In this document: positions 35,873 through 44,585 of the stretch, piece by piece
Numbering within the stretch: position 1 is the stretch's first letter
How the letters are laid out: every line of letters begins with the position of its first letter
Assembly: GCA_965222765.1 (NCBI GenBank)
Contig: CBDCVG010000108.1
Coordinates: forward strand, 248,001-312,000
Reading direction: 5' to 3'
Source: Caldora sp965222765
GTDB taxonomy: Bacteria; Cyanobacteriota; Cyanobacteriia; Cyanobacteriales; Coleofasciculaceae
Length of the DNA stretch: 64,000 bases
The notes under the pieces: model-generated
Database searches by the model: none
Told to the model about the DNA's origin: nothing
What the model saw: only the letters and a program-made list of their open reading frames with translations
Position numbers and translations under genes: made by a program

Positions 35873-36418
35873 ATGGCGAAATTTTACAATGAGATTAACC
35901 CATCATTACAAAACTTTATCCAAGAACAAAAAATATTTTTCACAGCAACAGCACCAACTAAAGGTCGAATAAATTTATCACCCAAAGGAATAGATACTTT
36001 TCGCTGTATTGATAGCAAAACTGTTGCTTATCTGGATTTGACTGGCAGTGGTAACGAAACTTCTGCCCATCTCGAAGAAAATGGCAGAATGACAATCATG
36101 TTTTGCAGTTTTTCTGATAAGCCTTTAATTTTACGCCTGTATGGTCAAGGTCAGGTAATTCGCCCCAGAGAGCCAAAATGGCAAAAGTTTTACTCTCTAT
36201 TTGCTTCTCTACCAGGAGAACGGCAAATAATTGTTTTGGAAGTTGATTCGGCACAAACTTCTTGCGGTTTTGGTGTACCACTTTATGACTTTAAATCAGA
36301 AAGAGAAACTCTTGTACAATGGGCTTCTAATAAGGGACAAGAGGGAATTCATGAATATTGGCAAGGAAAAAATCTCCAGAGTATTGATGGTCTACCAACT
36401 AAACTTTTATCAGATTGA
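35873..36418 (+). CDS. Pyridoxamine 5'-phosphate oxidase family flavoprotein
   Basis: A 181-residue split-barrel flavin-binding protein. Family landmarks are the start MAKFYNEINPSLQNFIQEQ, IFFTATAPTKGRINLSPKG, VAYLDLTGSGNETSAHLEENG, MTIMFCSF, LRLYGQGQVI, and the C-terminal CGFGVPLYDF. It belongs to the general-stress-type PNPOx-like group, not the vitamin B6 enzyme. It probably binds FMN or F420. Single gene. Confidence 0.85.
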   Translation: MAKFYNEINPSLQNFIQEQKIFFTATAPTKGRINLSPKGIDTFRCIDSKTVAYLDLTGSGNETSAHLEENGRMTIMFCSFSDKPLILRLYGQGQVIRPREPKWQKFYSLFASLPGERQIIVLEVDSAQTSCGFGVPLYDFKSERETLVQWASNKGQEGIHEYWQGKNLQSIDGLPTKLLSD

Positions 36419-36433
36419 GAGTTCGTTTCTTGT

Positions 36434-36456
36434 AACTGGCAAGATGCCAGTTCCAC
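36434..36456. repeat. Palindromic dispersed repeat (CTGGCAAGATGCCAG)
   Basis: A second exact copy of the unit at 6474-6496, including the flanking AA and TTCCAC. It lies 16 bases after the PNPOx-like gene and may act as a terminator stem. Confidence 0.8.
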
Positions 36457-36571
36457 AATTGATACCCTACACCCTCACTTGCAAAGGAAGTGTTTCTCGA
36501 TAGTAATTTTTCGACTGTGTTAGTTGTTGGTTGTTTGTAAAAAAAACTTTCTAACAAATAACTTGCCAACC

Positions 36572-36626
36572 AAGCGGCGGGCGGCTATCCCTCCCATCCC
36601 TAAATCAATGGGCTTCCCGCCGCTTT
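36572..36626. repeat. Hairpin repeat with AAGCGGCGGG arms
   Basis: AAGCGGCGGG (36572-36581) and CCCGCCGCTT (36616-36625) are perfect inverted arms around GCGGCTATCCCTCCCATCC and a short linker. An almost identical copy is at 56469-56523. It lies 9 bases from the stop of the peptidoglycan-binding/HEAT gene, on its 3' side. Confidence 0.9.
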
Positions 36627-36634
36627 CGGTGATA

Positions 36635-38170
36635 CTAATCCCTTAAAGTTGATGAACCTTCCGAAGGTGGTAAGTTATCAAATGTTGGTGGAATGCGAAT
36701 ACGACTTAACTGATTCATTGCCCATTGCGCTGTTGCCTTAACTTCTGGATCCGGATCATCGGCAGCATGATACAACATCTGACTCATCTGCGCCACTACT
36801 TCATAAATTCGCGTCAAATCCCGAATGGCATTTTTCCGCACCTGAGCATTGTCATCTTGTAAAGAGAGAGCCAAAGCCTTGTTAAGGGGTTTGAGAGTTT
36901 TGTTGCCAATTTGGGATAGAGCCTCCAAAATTAGGCTCCGCTGCTGAGAATCTGAATCAATCATCAAATCTACTAGAGGCTTGACTGCTCTAGAATCTCC
37001 CTGTTGAGCTAGTTCCCAAATGGCTTTACGCCGTTTTTGTGGTGAGCCTTGTTGTAAGTCTTTAATTAATTCATCAACAATATTAATTTTGGCAAGGCGA
37101 GTGGTTTTTTCTAAGGGTAAGCTCTCCTCTGCTGTCTGAGGTTTCGGTTGAGTTGGGAAGTTGCGGCTGTGGGAGTTGGCATCGGAATGGTTGTGATGTG
37201 TATTAGAGAAGTTTGGGGGTGAAACAGATAAATGAGAAGAGTTGTAGCTGTTATTACGATCTTCTTGGTAGGATGACTGTATTTGCTCAAGAGCCTCAGT
37301 TTGGTCAAACTCCTCAGTTTGTTCGAGTGTCCCAGTTGGTAGTTGAGATGACTGTGTTTGCTCAAGAGCCTCAGTTTGGTCAAACTCTTCTGTTTGCTCG
37401 AGTATCCCAGTTGGTAGTTGAGATGGCTGGGTTTGTTCAAGAGCCTCAGTTTGGTCAAACTCTTCTGTTTGCTCGAGTATCCCAGTTGGTAGTTGAGATG
37501 GCTGGGTTTGTTCAAGAGCCTCAGTTTGGTCAAACTCTTCGGTTTGCTCTAATGCCTTAGTGTTGGCTTCTAGCCTGACTGACTCAGAATTTTCTCTACT
37601 TATATGTTCATCTTCATCCGAGGGAAATTGCGGCTCTGGTAATTTTTTTTGTTTACTCAGCCATCTGAACAAGAATAATCCCCCACCAATTGCTCCGCAG
37701 AGCAATATGCTACTTAGTAGCAACAAAAGTCCTTTCCCAACCTTGCTAGTAGACTTCTCCGCATCTGGTTGGGGAGTTTCTGCTTCTGCTAGTTCGGGTT
37801 GCTCAGCTACAGTAGTTTGCAGTTTACTCCAGGTAGTGGGACCAACTATACCATCAGCTTCAAGACCAACAGATTTTTGAAATTCGATAATGGCAAGCTC
37901 TGTAGCTTCTGAGTAGCTACCATTAGCTAAGCCATCGTAGTAGCCTAGCTGCTTTAGCTTTTCTTGCAGCGCAATGATTGGTTCTCCCTGACTACCTTTT
38001 GTCAGGGGTAGTTGTACCGGTTTAAGGGGAACTTGAGCCATTTCTAGGGAGAAATGAACTGAGGAATAGGCAATTGCTGAGTTTAGTTCAGAGTTATGGC
38101 ACTCACCTAGAATCGAACCTAAGCAAGTAAGACAGGTAGCAAAAAGTAGAGTAGAGCGATGGCTGATCAT
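36635..38170 (-). CDS. Peptidoglycan-binding domain - membrane span - HEAT repeat protein
   Basis: A 511-residue protein. The N-terminus is a signal-like hydrophobic segment. A peptidoglycan-binding domain follows (about 57-117; LKQLGYYDGLANGSYSEATE, VGLEADGIVGPTTW). A membrane span (about 147-168, GLLLLLSSILLCGAIGGGLF) leads to an acidic Gln/Thr/Glu repeat region (about 205-300) and a C-terminal HEAT-repeat domain (about 370-500; RRKAIWELAQQGDSRAVKPL and further repeats). If the first domain is outside, the HEAT repeats are inside, which would link the wall to a cytoplasmic scaffold. The acidic region is four copies of a 25-residue unit (75-bp DNA repeat). Confidence 0.8.
   Translation of the reverse strand: MISHRSTLLFATCLTCLGSILGECHNSELNSAIAYSSVHFSLEMAQVPLKPVQLPLTKGSQGEPIIALQEKLKQLGYYDGLANGSYSEATELAIIEFQKSVGLEADGIVGPTTWSKLQTTVAEQPELAEAETPQPDAEKSTSKVGKGLLLLLSSILLCGAIGGGLFLFRWLSKQKKLPEPQFPSDEDEHISRENSESVRLEANTKALEQTEEFDQTEALEQTQPSQLPTGILEQTEEFDQTEALEQTQPSQLPTGILEQTEEFDQTEALEQTQSSQLPTGTLEQTEEFDQTEALEQIQSSYQEDRNNSYNSSHLSVSPPNFSNTHHNHSDANSHSRNFPTQPKPQTAEESLPLEKTTRLAKINIVDELIKDLQQGSPQKRRKAIWELAQQGDSRAVKPLVDLMIDSDSQQRSLILEALSQIGNKTLKPLNKALALSLQDDNAQVRKNAIRDLTRIYEVVAQMSQMLYHAADDPDPEVKATAQWAMNQLSRIRIPPTFDNLPPSEGSSTLRD
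37276..37560. repeat. 75-bp tandem repeat inside the HEAT protein gene
   Basis: Nearly four copies of a 75-bp unit encode LEQTEEFDQTEALEQTQ plus a short linker (PSQLPTGI). The two central copies are almost identical in DNA, the outer ones diverged, which points to recent unequal recombination. Within each unit, QTE(E/A)(F/L) forms a shorter internal repeat. Confidence 0.9.
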
Positions 38171-38340
38171 AGAAGAGCCGGAGACTTGTCAAGTGTAGCC
38201 GGTGTTAATAATGGAAATCTCACTCTAAGTTAGCTCAATCCTATACTGCTTTTAATAGTTAGGAACTAGTTTAGAAAAGAATTAAGTAATTTTACGGAAA
38301 TGTCTGTTACCAGCTAAGCTTCATTTCAAAATTTGCCTGC

Positions 38341-39366
38341 TTAAGGACGAGGCTTGAGACCCAATTTTTTGGTCAGTACCTGAAGCTGAACAGTTTCAGA
38401 TTGCTGGAAGATTGATTTTAACTTATTGGTGATTTGTTCGCGCTGATTAATCAGATAAATGCTTACTAAAGTCATACAGACACCCATCCACTGTAAAGGA
38501 GTGAGGACTTCGGACAATATTAGACTACCAAACAACAGAGCAAATACTGGGGTAAGGAATGTCAGGGCACTCAAACTAGTGAGATTTCTAGTAGAAGCAA
38601 AATAGAAGAATAGACCATAAGCGATCGCAGTACCAAAAATTGTTGAGTAAGCCAGCGCCATCCAGTTGGATAGCTCAAGATGCACCCATTGCTGATTTTC
38701 CCAGACACTGGAGAGGAGGAACAAGGGTAAGCCACCCAAAATCATATGCCAGCCTGTGGCGATTACCGGATCTGCGTATCGGCTTACAAACCGAATCATT
38801 ATCGTCCCTACTGCCATTGATAAGGATGCCAACAGCATCAGCAGTTCTCCACTCTGCAACAGTTGCTGCCAGTTGAATCCTAAGGCGAGGAAATCGCCCT
38901 GAAGGAGGCTGAAAATCAACTCATGGGGCAAACCAATCAAGCTAATTCCTAAAATACCAATTCCTAGTCCTAGCCAGCCCCACAGACCAATAATTTCACC
39001 AAACAGTAACGCTGAAAGGAGAGCCACTGTTAGGGGTTGAGAGTCAATCATTACTGAACCCAAACCCGCACCAGTTTTCACCAATCCTTCTGCTAAAAAT
39101 CCTTGGAACAATGTCCCATCAACCAAAGCAAACAAACTAATCCACAGCCATGCTAACCAACTTTTCGGCTGGGGACGCCCCATTACCGTTGCTACCACTA
39201 ATACTAAAACTCCTGCTGGTAGCAAGCGCACTCCTGCCATAAACAGGGGCGTTGTGTTTGGAATTACACCTTTCATTGCCACCATTGCCGTCCCCCACAG
39301 TAAAAAAGGTGCAATCAGCAAGGAGGACAACCAAGGCGCTTCAGGGGTGATTCTCTTAAGGTGCAT
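38341..39366 (-). CDS. EamA/DMT family transporter
   Basis: A 341-residue drug/metabolite-type transporter with ten membrane spans as two EamA repeats: about 15-150 (LLIAPFLLWGTAMVAMKGVIPNTTP, then LWGWLGLGIGILGISLIG) and about 170-305 (GELLMLLASLSMAVGTIMIRF, ending PLQWMGVCMTLVSIYLIN). The substrate is unknown; amino acids or metabolites are typical. It stands alone on the minus strand and diverges from the SppA gene. Confidence 0.9.
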   Translation of the reverse strand: MHLKRITPEAPWLSSLLIAPFLLWGTAMVAMKGVIPNTTPLFMAGVRLLPAGVLVLVVATVMGRPQPKSWLAWLWISLFALVDGTLFQGFLAEGLVKTGAGLGSVMIDSQPLTVALLSALLFGEIIGLWGWLGLGIGILGISLIGLPHELIFSLLQGDFLALGFNWQQLLQSGELLMLLASLSMAVGTIMIRFVSRYADPVIATGWHMILGGLPLFLLSSVWENQQWVHLELSNWMALAYSTIFGTAIAYGLFFYFASTRNLTSLSALTFLTPVFALLFGSLILSEVLTPLQWMGVCMTLVSIYLINQREQITNKLKSIFQQSETVQLQVLTKKLGLKPRP

Positions 39367-39596
39367 ATGATTTTGGCTTGGAAAAAATAATTCTTTATGA
39401 TTCTTTACATAATTGTACTAAATTTTATACTATTCACTGGTTATTGGTCATTTGTCTTTTGTCATTGGTCATTGGAATAAAATATATTCTCACGTAATCA
39501 AAGTCGTAGAATGAGCTAAGTTGTGAACTTCTGGTACAATTGTAAGAATTGCCCATTCGATCCCATGTGCTCATAAAAAAAATTCGTTAATTACTC

Positions 39597-40421
39597 ATGC
39601 CCTGGCCTTTTAATCGCAAGTCTCGTAAACAAATTGCTCGCATTGAAGTCACTGGTGTGATCGCTGGTGCTACCCGTAAAAGGCTTCTGGAAGCTCTCAA
39701 AACAGTTGAAGAAAAAAAGTTTCCTGCCTTACTTTTGCGGATTGACAGCCCTGGCGGTACAGTTGGTGATTCTCAGGAAATCTACAGTGCTCTCATGCGC
39801 CTGCGAGAAAAGGTCAAAATTGTTGCTAGCTTTGGTAATATCTCTGCATCTGGAGGGGTTTACATTGGTATGGGAGCAGAACATATCGTGGCTAACCCTG
39901 GTACAATTACCGGCAGCATTGGGGTGATTCTGCGGGGAAATAATTTGGAACGCTTGTTAGAGAAAGTCGGCGTTTCTTTCAAAGTGATTAAGTCTGGTCC
40001 TTATAAAGATATTTTAGCTTTTGACCGAGAGCTGACGGAGCCAGAAAAAAGTATCCTTCAAGAACTGATTGATACTAGTTATCAGCAGTTTGTGCAAACA
40101 GTTGCTGACGCTCGCAAACTGGCAGTAGAAAAGGTAAAAACCTTTGCCGATGGTCGCATTTTTACAGGGGAGCAAGCAAAAGAATTGGGTGTAGTTGATC
40201 GACTCGGAAGTGAAGAAGATGCTCGTCGCTGGGCTGCAGAATTAGTAGATCTAGACCCCGAGAAAACTGAATGTTTCACTATTGAGGAGCCAAAACCTTT
40301 CTGGAGTCGTCTGTTACCTGGTAGCAGAACTAAAACGAGTTTAGGACTGATAAATGGGATAGATTGGGTAGAATTTGAACTGTCTACAAGTGGTCAGCCT
40401 TTATGGCTATATCGACCATAG
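39597..40421 (+). CDS. sppA: SppA-type signal peptide peptidase (S49)
   Basis: A 274-residue S49 protease of the short SppA type. The Ser nucleophile is in NISASGGVYIGMGAEHI (about residue 85) and the general-base Lys in VIKSGPYKDILAF (about 138). LLRIDSPGGTVGDSQEIYSAL is the hallmark first strand. It is expected to clear cleaved signal peptides or act on membrane proteins; there is no N-terminal membrane span, so this copy is probably cytoplasmic or peripheral. Chorismate mutase starts 29 bases later. Confidence 0.9.
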   Translation: MPWPFNRKSRKQIARIEVTGVIAGATRKRLLEALKTVEEKKFPALLLRIDSPGGTVGDSQEIYSALMRLREKVKIVASFGNISASGGVYIGMGAEHIVANPGTITGSIGVILRGNNLERLLEKVGVSFKVIKSGPYKDILAFDRELTEPEKSILQELIDTSYQQFVQTVADARKLAVEKVKTFADGRIFTGEQAKELGVVDRLGSEEDARRWAAELVDLDPEKTECFTIEEPKPFWSRLLPGSRTKTSLGLINGIDWVEFELSTSGQPLWLYRP

Positions 40422-40450
40422 CAAAAATGGTAAAGTGGAGGATTTCTATA

Positions 40451-40852
40451 GTGGAGTGGCGAATGCGAGCAATTCGTGGAGCAACAACTGCCTCAGAAAA
40501 TACAGTTGAGGCAATCCGAGAGGCAGTGATGGAACTGCTCGATGAACTAGAAGCTTACAATCAAATCGACCACGACCACATTATTAGTGCTATATTTACA
40601 ACCACCCGTGATTTGGATGCTATTTTTCCCGCTGCGATCGCACGACAGCGTCCTCGCTGGAATAATCTAGCTTTACTGGATCTCCAGCAAATGCATGTAG
40701 AGGGTAGCTTAAAGCGCTGTATCCGATGCTTAGTCCACGTCAACATGCCAGCTTCAAAACTACAAATTTACCATCCTTATCTGCGAAAAGCGAAAAATTT
40801 AAGACCAGATTGGAGTTTAGCTCAAGCTAGTCTAACTATGTCATCTAGGTGA
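40451..40852 (+). CDS. aroH: Chorismate mutase, AroH type
   Basis: A 133-residue AroH-class chorismate mutase, converting chorismate to prephenate for Phe/Tyr synthesis. Active-site blocks are MRAIRGATTASENT at the N-terminus, the TTTRDLDAIFPA turn, and MHVEGSLKRCIRCLVHVN with the catalytic Arg. A GTG at 40451 is preferred over the ATG at 40403, which lies inside the sppA gene. Its last 12 bases overlap the end of the converging symporter gene. Confidence 0.9.
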   Translation: MEWRMRAIRGATTASENTVEAIREAVMELLDELEAYNQIDHDHIISAIFTTTRDLDAIFPAAIARQRPRWNNLALLDLQQMHVEGSLKRCIRCLVHVNMPASKLQIYHPYLRKAKNLRPDWSLAQASLTMSSR

Positions 40853-42271
40853 AGTTGGCAGAATCATTCTTCCCACTACAATAATCAGAGAACAGATAGC
40901 AACTATTGGCACAACTGGCAAGAAACCCAAAGTCCAACTTGAGGGAATCAGTTTCAGTTGAAAGCCAATTAACATAGCTTCTCCAACTAGAATAGAAATT
41001 ATACAACTAAGGGGATGAATGTTTTTGCCATATAAAGCGGCAATTACTGTAGGAAAGAGAACTGCCAAACCGGTAAAAGATTGAGTAGTAATGGCTAAAA
41101 TTGTATCCGGTGGATTTAAGGCAATTATCAGTCCAATTATTGCTAAAATAACAATCAACACTCGACCAATAAATGTTTGCTCCTTGAGAGATGCCTCGGG
41201 ACGCAGATAGGATATATAAATATCCCTAGTTAGCATAGAACTCAGCGCTAGTAGTTGAGAATCTAAGGTTGACATAAATGCGGCTAAGGCTCCTACCATC
41301 ACTAGAGAGCCAACCCAGATAGGAGTATACTCTGCCAACATCATCGGCAAAATTTGATCAGTATCCTTGCCAACTAAATCAGGGAACTGAATATGTCCCC
41401 ACATTCCTATAAGTACAGGACAAATAAACAGTATGATCGTTACCACAGGATAGAGAACTGAAGAAACTTTTAGGGAATTAGATGTTTTGGGTAAATAAAA
41501 CCGCATGAACATTTGTGGGAACATTGGCACACAGAGAAACCAGAGCAACATATAGCTAAACCACTTAGGTTTAGTAAAAAAGTTGTCTAAACCCCCTCGC
41601 AGAAATAGTTCTGGCTTTAGTTCATGAACAGTAAGGTTAGCTTGACTAATGCCTCCTAGATTATGGGCGACAGTCAAAAGCGCTACAATAATTAAAATAA
41701 ACATCAAAATCCCTTGCATTACATCTGTCAGAGCTACACTCTTCATCCCTCCCATAAAGACGTAAAAGACAATAACAAATGTTAAAAGGCTAGCTCCAGC
41801 AAAATAAGGAATTTGTCCATTAGTTAAATTTTCTATTAGGTAGCCAGCACCAATAGGCTGCAATGCTAAATAAGGTAGAGTAAAAATCACCATAACCGCA
41901 AGAAAAATTAATTTTAGTGTCTGGCTACGGCAACAATATTCAATCAACTCCGAGGGTGTAATAAAGCCTTTTTCCTTACCCAAAATCCAGACTCTATGAC
42001 CAATAACATAGAATGATAAAGCAATTAGCCCACTTCCTAGAGACATCATCGGGTAATAACTAATCCCAATTCGATAACCTGCTCCAGCAAAGCCAAGAAA
42101 AAAGAAGGAACTGAAATTGGTGGCAATTAAAGTAAAAAATAGTACAACGGTTCCAATTTTTCTATCGGCGAGGAAGTAGTCATCAGGGGTATTTTGTTGT
42201 TGACGATAGCCAACAATACCCAAACCAAGACTTGACAATAAATAAATAGCAATAATTAGGTAGGGAATCAT
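40841..42271 (-). CDS. Sodium:solute symporter family transporter
   Basis: A 476-residue SSS-family transporter with about 13 membrane spans. Signatures are DDYFLADRKIGTVVLFFTLIATNFSSFFFLG near the N-terminus, GGMKSVALTDVMQGILMF, and GALAAFMSTLDSQLLALSSML with the Ser/Thr sodium-site pattern in the eighth span. The substrate is not evident (pantothenate-, proline- and choline-like members all look similar). A small membrane protein gene precedes it by 34 bases and probably encodes an accessory subunit. Confidence 0.9.
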   Translation of the reverse strand: MIPYLIIAIYLLSSLGLGIVGYRQQQNTPDDYFLADRKIGTVVLFFTLIATNFSSFFFLGFAGAGYRIGISYYPMMSLGSGLIALSFYVIGHRVWILGKEKGFITPSELIEYCCRSQTLKLIFLAVMVIFTLPYLALQPIGAGYLIENLTNGQIPYFAGASLLTFVIVFYVFMGGMKSVALTDVMQGILMFILIIVALLTVAHNLGGISQANLTVHELKPELFLRGGLDNFFTKPKWFSYMLLWFLCVPMFPQMFMRFYLPKTSNSLKVSSVLYPVVTIILFICPVLIGMWGHIQFPDLVGKDTDQILPMMLAEYTPIWVGSLVMVGALAAFMSTLDSQLLALSSMLTRDIYISYLRPEASLKEQTFIGRVLIVILAIIGLIIALNPPDTILAITTQSFTGLAVLFPTVIAALYGKNIHPLSCIISILVGEAMLIGFQLKLIPSSWTLGFLPVVPIVAICSLIIVVGRMILPTSPR

Positions 42272-42305
42272 TTTTTAAGCAAAATAAAATCTAAAATCCT
42301 TTAAC

Positions 42306-42515
42306 CTACTTCGATAGAGTTTCCCAGAAAGTTAGAGAAAAGACTAACAAAGCGATAATCAGCACAATCTGCAAACCGATAAAATAGAATAGCCAAGTAG
42401 GAAGATAAAACCAGGAAAAAGATATTTCTTGTTCCCAAGACCAAAAATCAAGGGAAAGGAAAAAAATTAAGGTAAAGCAGAAAAACCAGAAAAATGATGA
42501 TTGAAAAATCTTCAT
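42306..42515 (-). CDS. Small membrane protein accompanying the symporter (DUF3311-like)
   Basis: A 69-residue protein with two membrane spans (about 7-25, FFWFFCFTLIFFLSLDFW; about 38-63). Small proteins of this size and layout (DUF3311 or YhdT-like) are regularly encoded just before SSS transporters. The assignment rests on position and topology more than on motif. Confidence 0.6.
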   Translation of the reverse strand: MKIFQSSFFWFFCFTLIFFLSLDFWSWEQEISFSWFYLPTWLFYFIGLQIVLIIALLVFSLTFWETLSK

Positions 42516-43308
42516 CGCAAGGTTACGCCATTAACAGAAGTCCTATTCTAATTAGATCTTGCACCAGTCGCAACAAAGATCTAAGGGGAGCATCCATTCA
42601 TCATTTGTAGTGTAGGCGTCTCGCCTGCTGAGAGAAGTTACCAGATAAGATTCCCATTTCTTCTGTTCACAGTTAAAAAAAACTTCGCCCGGGCTAATAC
42701 CCAAGCGAAGATCACCGTCAATTAAACAGGGTTGTATTGTTGATATTAAATTATGGTTAGGGTCTTTATATTGGCTGACCCCATTTGAATTAATATTAAG
42801 ATTCTCATAAAATTTCGATTAAGTATCATTAGTTAAGGTTTTCTTTATATTTCGGTTGATTGAAATTCATCAAAATTATTAAAGTTTTGTTACAGCATCT
42901 CCAACATGAGGATTTAGAGCGATACTTACCTTCTTTTTCACCACACCCTAAACCCCGTCTCCTTTTTAGCTTTGTTGTCACCCCTTGAGGCAAACCAGTC
43001 AAACCCTCAAAAATGCGATCGCACTTTGGCATTAGCGATCGCGCTTCAAGAAAGTGAGTCGCGAATCAATGAGAAAGCAGATAATATGCTTACATAGTCA
43101 AGAATACAGCAATTTCACGAAAGGACTTGACAAATTGCTCTTTTGCTTAACTTGTCACCAATGCCTAATACCTAACACCTAATACCTATGCCAACCGGCA
43201 ATTACGACTTATTCAGCAAGCCCTAGCTAGCTCAGATGCACTTGTTATAAGTTAACGTCAGTTCCGAGTTCAATTCTTAATTCTTAATTATTCATTCTTA
43301 ATTCTTAA
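42516..43308. other. 793-bp spacer with repeats and a minus-strand terminator
   Basis: Contents: a GTAGGCGTCTCGCCTGC palindrome (about 42610-42626), the terminator at 42675-42710, AT-rich DNA with HIP1 sites at about 43015-43022 and 43036-43043, CCTAATA/CCTAACA heptamers at 43162-43190 and AATTCTT heptamers at 43270-43316. A 67-codon minus-strand open stretch (42829-43032) is not supported by codon use or a ribosome site. A short RNA between 42711 and 43308 is possible. Confidence 0.6.
42675..42710 (-). terminator. Rho-independent terminator, minus strand
   Basis: Read on the minus strand: stem CTTCGC/GCGAAG with an inner GGG/CCC pair, followed directly by eight T (A8 at 42675-42682 on the plus strand). 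A strong intrinsic terminator. It lies 600 bases after the stop of the zinc-ribbon kinase gene, or it ends an unknown short transcript in between. Confidence 0.8.
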
Positions 43309-44499
43309 TTACTCACTATTAGGTCCTAAAAACTGAGATTTTATTTCCTCCAATTCCAAATCAATTTGACTTTTGGATTTTGGTCGATTGGCAGAAGAGG
43401 CTGGCTGGGATGATGATTTTTGACCTTGTTTTTGAGGAGTAGGACTCCCAAGAAATTCTGATCTCAATTCTGTTAATTCTTGATCAATGCTACTGCTGTA
43501 TTTTTTGGCAACAGGCTGGGATTTGATCGCTTTTGTCGGTTTCACCTGCTGCGGAGGCTTTTTTGGTAACCCTGAAGGCTTCTGAGCCTGTAAATCTTGC
43601 ATCACCTCAGCAGCTGATTGATAGCGTTGGTTGACAGGACCTGCAATCATCTTATCCAAAATGTGACCAAGGGCGTCACTAACTGGGCTATTCAAAACAT
43701 CCCGCCACACCCAAACTCCCTCACTAGTATCAAATAAGTCAAAAGGGTGCATTTGAGTCAACAAATGGATACAGGTAACACCCAGACTATACAAGTCACT
43801 GGCAAAAACTGCTCTACCGATCGCTTGCTCTGGTGCAGCATAGCCAGCTGAGCCGATGACAGTTCCGGTTCTAGCTAAAGCTGTGCCAGTGGCGAGTTTC
43901 GATGCACCAAAATCCACTAAAACTAGTTGCCCTTCTACTACCGCTGTCCTCACTTTACTCAGAGATGCTAGGGAAGAGGAACTGCGGCTAATAATATTTT
44001 CTGGCTTAATGTCTCGGTGAATGACTTGATGCTGATGAACAAATTGCAGTACTGGTAGTAAATCCTTAAGTACTTTTCGGACTTCTGCTTCATCGAAAGT
44101 ACCGCTAGTTGCTAGTTCTTGGGCTAAATTTTTCCCCTCAATAAACTCTTGTACTAAATACTGTTGCCTCTCTTGAGAAAAATATGCCAACAGCTCAGGA
44201 ATCTGAGCATGTTTCCCTAACTCATCGAGCCTTACTGCTTCTTGGTTGAACAATTCTGCTGCTTTGTGTAGGCTACTAGTGCTCTGAGTTTGGGGTAAAA
44301 ACTGCTTTATCACGCAGTATGGCTGGGAAGGTTTATCTTGATCTACTGCTAAGAAGGTTTTGCCAAAGCCGCCTTGTCCCAAAGGCTTAATAGCACGATA
44401 ACGATCCCTGAGCAATAACTTTGTCCCACAACTAAGACAAAATTTTGCCCCATCTGGATTCTGGGAAGATTGGCAACTAGGATTAAGGCAGTAGCTCAT
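43309..44499 (-). CDS. Ser/Thr protein kinase with N-terminal zinc ribbon
   Basis: A 396-residue kinase. ATG 44499 starts the zinc ribbon (CLNPSC, then CLSCG, residues about 4-29), a layout typical of cyanobacterial kinases. The kinase domain (about 36-300) is complete: LGQGGFGKTFLA, VIKQF (Lys), HRDIKPENI, VDFGASK, YAAPEQ and SDLYSLG. An insertion of about 15 residues (SSSSLASLSKVRTAV) precedes the DFG motif, at the same place as in the predicted pseudokinase at 29315. The tail is Lys/Ser/Pro-rich with two copies of a DLELEEIKSQFLG-like motif at the end. Confidence 0.9.
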   Translation of the reverse strand: MSYCLNPSCQSSQNPDGAKFCLSCGTKLLLRDRYRAIKPLGQGGFGKTFLAVDQDKPSQPYCVIKQFLPQTQSTSSLHKAAELFNQEAVRLDELGKHAQIPELLAYFSQERQQYLVQEFIEGKNLAQELATSGTFDEAEVRKVLKDLLPVLQFVHQHQVIHRDIKPENIISRSSSSLASLSKVRTAVVEGQLVLVDFGASKLATGTALARTGTVIGSAGYAAPEQAIGRAVFASDLYSLGVTCIHLLTQMHPFDLFDTSEGVWVWRDVLNSPVSDALGHILDKMIAGPVNQRYQSAAEVMQDLQAQKPSGLPKKPPQQVKPTKAIKSQPVAKKYSSSIDQELTELRSEFLGSPTPQKQGQKSSSQPASSANRPKSKSQIDLELEEIKSQFLGPNSE

Positions 44500-44585
44500 A
44501 ATAATAAGCAGTTTGGCATTTATCTCTATTGTGCGCAACATTTCCCACTCTTACCCGACAGCTTTTAGATGTTTTACATCTAAAT

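Noticed and set aside
37276..37560. Regular 75-bp repeats resembling a CRISPR array
   Set aside because: The units are coding, in frame, and have no separate unique spacers; no cas genes are nearby.
42829..43032. 67-codon minus-strand open frame
   Set aside because: Its start lies among HIP1 octamers, composition is erratic (clusters of Arg, Cys, Lys), there is no ribosome site, and I recognise no family.
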